From the NCBI GenBank assembly GCA_034678405.1, contig JAXDBW010000020.1:1-41387 (forward strand): a stretch of 41,387 bases of DNA, given 5' to 3'. Source of the DNA: JAXDBW01 sp034678405 (GTDB lineage Bacteria > Patescibacteriota > Patescibacteriia > UBA10025 > JAHIVO01). Within the stretch, counting starts at the first letter, position 1. Each line of letters begins with the position of its first letter. Positions 39,670-41,387 of the stretch are shown here, piece by piece. The notes under the pieces were generated by a model. That model did not search any database. It had not been told where the DNA came from and worked only from the letters and a program-made list of their open reading frames with translations. A program made the position numbers and the translations under genes.

Positions 39670-40656
39670 TTAAATCTGATCTTTTTCTACCCAAGATTGT
39701 GAATCAATATTCATGTCTATCGCCGTTTGATTATTGCGAATTGATTTTTGCGCCTTACCTTTAAAAGTAAACTGGTAGGATAGGCTCTTTGAGTCTATGT
39801 ATGCCCCAACATAGTTAATATTATTACTGGTATCTTCTTGATTTATTAGTTCTGTGGGGTGAAAAGGTTGGCCAAGTCTCATTGATGACTGATATTGTTC
39901 ATATAAACCAACTATTAATTTTTCCGTTTCGTCATCTGGGGTTTCAATATCTAAACCTAATTCTTTGGCTTCATCCATATCGATTGGATATGAATGTATA
40001 GTGATGTCCCCTGTTATTTCTTTGATTATTTTATTTACTTTGCTTGACTCTTTTTTAATATCGATGTGGAGAGATAACAGTCTTTCGGTTAATAATCTTG
40101 CCATTCTATAAGCACGATAAACATTGCCAATTGATAGTGGATGAAGTTTATCTACCAAGAGTTTATAAACCTCACCCATTTGGTTACTTTCTAATCCGGC
40201 CTTCTCTTTGGCAAAAAGCAAATAGGAATTTAGGTCTTCTACACTAATCTCAAGTTTTTGTTGAGGATTATTTGGATTCGAAGGATTGAATGGGTGTCCT
40301 GTTGATGGATCGACCGGAGATAACTCTCCAAGTCTGCTCATCACAATTTTGTCAGCACCAAGGCAAATTAACGTTCCAGCACTATGGGCTTTATAAGGCA
40401 CCAACACTTCAAATGAGTTACAGTAATTTCTTATCAATTTTACTATCCTGATCGGCGCGAGCATATCGCCACCACTTGTATAAAGAAATAGACTTATTTT
40501 TTCGCATCTACTAATTTTTTCTAGCTGTTTACTCAAAAGAGGCACAACATCACCGGCAATGCGCGTATTAAAAGGCTGTCTATCACCAGTAACGTAGGTG
40601 ATGAGATTTGATCCGCGCTTTTCTTCTATTTTTTCTATTAATTCTTTTTTAGTCAT
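39670..40656 (-). CDS. SDH-family Clp-fold serine proteinase
   Basis: A 328-residue soluble protein of the ClpP/SppA fold, in the serine dehydrogenase proteinase (SDH) family. YTSGGDMLAPIRIVKLIRN (59-77) forms the oxyanion strand, and the nucleophile is Ser92 in KAHSAGTLICLGADKIVMS. Asp116 in ELSPVDPSTGHPF is a further conserved position. The remaining 200 residues include RMARLLTERLL. No signal peptide is seen, so it is probably cytoplasmic. It is the first gene of a three-gene cassette with the unknown protein and the PIN-like protein. Confidence 0.85.
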   Translation of the reverse strand: MTKKELIEKIEEKRGSNLITYVTGDRQPFNTRIAGDVVPLLSKQLEKISRCEKISLFLYTSGGDMLAPIRIVKLIRNYCNSFEVLVPYKAHSAGTLICLGADKIVMSRLGELSPVDPSTGHPFNPSNPNNPQQKLEISVEDLNSYLLFAKEKAGLESNQMGEVYKLLVDKLHPLSIGNVYRAYRMARLLTERLLSLHIDIKKESSKVNKIIKEITGDITIHSYPIDMDEAKELGLDIETPDDETEKLIVGLYEQYQSSMRLGQPFHPTELINQEDTSNNINYVGAYIDSKSLSYQFTFKGKAQKSIRNNQTAIDMNIDSQSWVEKDQI

Positions 40657-40752
40657 AAGGGTTCTTTAGAGCGTTTATTAGTATACAAGATGTAGCTCAA
40701 TAAATCAAGGCCCCCCTTACTTACTATAGAATAGAACCGATCAATTAAGATC

Positions 40753-41387
40753 CTATGAATCCCGCTTCTCTACAATTTTTATCTCCTCTTCCGTCAATCC
40801 GTAAAGTTTATAAACAAGCCGATCAATTTTCTTCTCATATTCTTTAACCTTCCTTTGTTTGCCTTCATTGTCTAGATAATCCGATGCCTTTGTTATCATG
40901 AGTATTTTTTCAACAAATTCAATAAACGGTTTTTGCTCTCTGCGACCAAGTCTTCTTATAGGTAACCCCTCAATCGTTTCGATATCCGTTTGTGCCATAG
41001 TCCTCCCAGCTTCTAGAGAAATAGACTTGTAGTAAAAATTGAGCAAGCCAGAATTAATGATTGATGTAATATATTTAAGAGAATAATTACTATCAATTAG
41101 ATTACCGACATGAACATTATTTAGTGCCAGTAGATGCGAATCATCATAAGCGCAAATTAGTGAATCGCCTGTTTGCCGAACAAATAGCTTTTCCGTAAAA
41201 TAGTCCACGCCAACAAAACCACTTTTTATTTTGCTTTTATCAAATAAGATATAATTACCCTGTGGCGATATTGAGTATCTATTGATTTCACCACCTGAAA
41301 TAATACCTTTAAGCCACTTTACTCCCTTTTGCTTTTTACTGACAATCGCACTTTGCCCCATTTTTCCAATTAACCCGCTATTGAACT
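40753..41387 (-). CDS. Type IIG restriction-modification enzyme, C-terminal part
   Basis: Partial gene. The frame is open to the window's right end, so the N-terminal nuclease and methylase domains are off-window. The visible 211 residues match the C-terminal specificity region of Eco57I/TaqI-like enzymes: KKWLKG-like KWLKGIISGGEINRY, KLFVRQTGDSLICAYDD, LNNVHVGNLIDSNYSLKYITSIINSGLLNFYYKSIS and RTMAQTDIETIEGLPIRR. It ends with a coiled coil DRLVYKLYGLTEEEIKIVE, the usual close of this family. Such enzymes methylate and cut DNA at a short asymmetric site. It lies upstream of the protease cassette on the same strand. Confidence 0.85.
   Translation of the reverse strand, partial: FNSGLIGKMGQSAIVSKKQKGVKWLKGIISGGEINRYSISPQGNYILFDKSKIKSGFVGVDYFTEKLFVRQTGDSLICAYDDSHLLALNNVHVGNLIDSNYSLKYITSIINSGLLNFYYKSISLEAGRTMAQTDIETIEGLPIRRLGRREQKPFIEFVEKILMITKASDYLDNEGKQRKVKEYEKKIDRLVYKLYGLTEEEIKIVEKRDS

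Noticed and set aside
1..41387. CRISPR arrays.
   Set aside because: No regularly spaced repeats and no cas genes were seen.

Overview
The window looks like chromosomal DNA from a Candidate Phyla Radiation (Patescibacteria, Parcubacteria-like) bacterium. This is inferred from content, not from a marker gene. The content includes a minimal type IV pilus set (PilT, PilB, PilC, PilM, one pilin), VanW, SpoIID/LytB and sortase surface proteins, a Nif3-like protein next to RuvB, several small membrane proteins of unknown function, and CPR-style serine recombinase and histidine kinases. UGA is used as a stop, so the code appears standard. Promoters are strikingly regular: TTGACA/TTGTCA, about 17 bp, TAnnnT. 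Several genes start only a few bases after the -10 box, so leaderless or near-leaderless mRNAs seem common.

Layout. 1-1895: a serine recombinase gene inserted at the 3' end of tRNA-Glu and flanked by a 125-bp inverted repeat. 2149-4734: Hsp20, a small protein and VanW, probably one operon. 4735-5054: non-coding, with a long imperfect hairpin. 5055-7136: Nif3-like and RuvB. 7138-10301: a sortase with Ser where Cys is expected, a small membrane protein, a PH-domain protein, QueA and an HEAGH membrane protein. 10293-13568 (minus): SpoIID/LytB protein, a 44-residue repeat protein and a membrane protein, behind a structured leader of about 200 nt. 13928-19394: glycan assembly (flippase, GT4, O-antigen ligase/polymerase, GT39-like). 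19430-21134: zinc ribbon, STAS protein and membrane proteins. 21141-22463: a second O-antigen ligase. 22473-22989: tRNA-Ala, tRNA-Val and tRNA-Arg around a small membrane protein. 23151-30444: type IV pilus genes with a two-component pair. 30514-36688: a large membrane protein, a frameshifted gene, an exonuclease and a sensor kinase with an N-terminally abnormal receiver. 36815-37202: cold-shock protein and a 41-residue basic protein.

From about 37200 to the right end the DNA is visibly more AT-rich and reads as an accessory island. It holds a strongly structured non-coding stretch (37475-37590), a PH-like protein, a DUF4352 protein, a three-gene minus-strand cassette (SDH-type Clp-fold protease, unknown protein, PIN-like protein), and the C-terminal end of a type IIG restriction-modification enzyme. 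The cassette is the best candidate for an undescribed defence or toxin-antitoxin module. The structured RNA candidates and the inverted-repeat recombinase locus are the next most interesting items.
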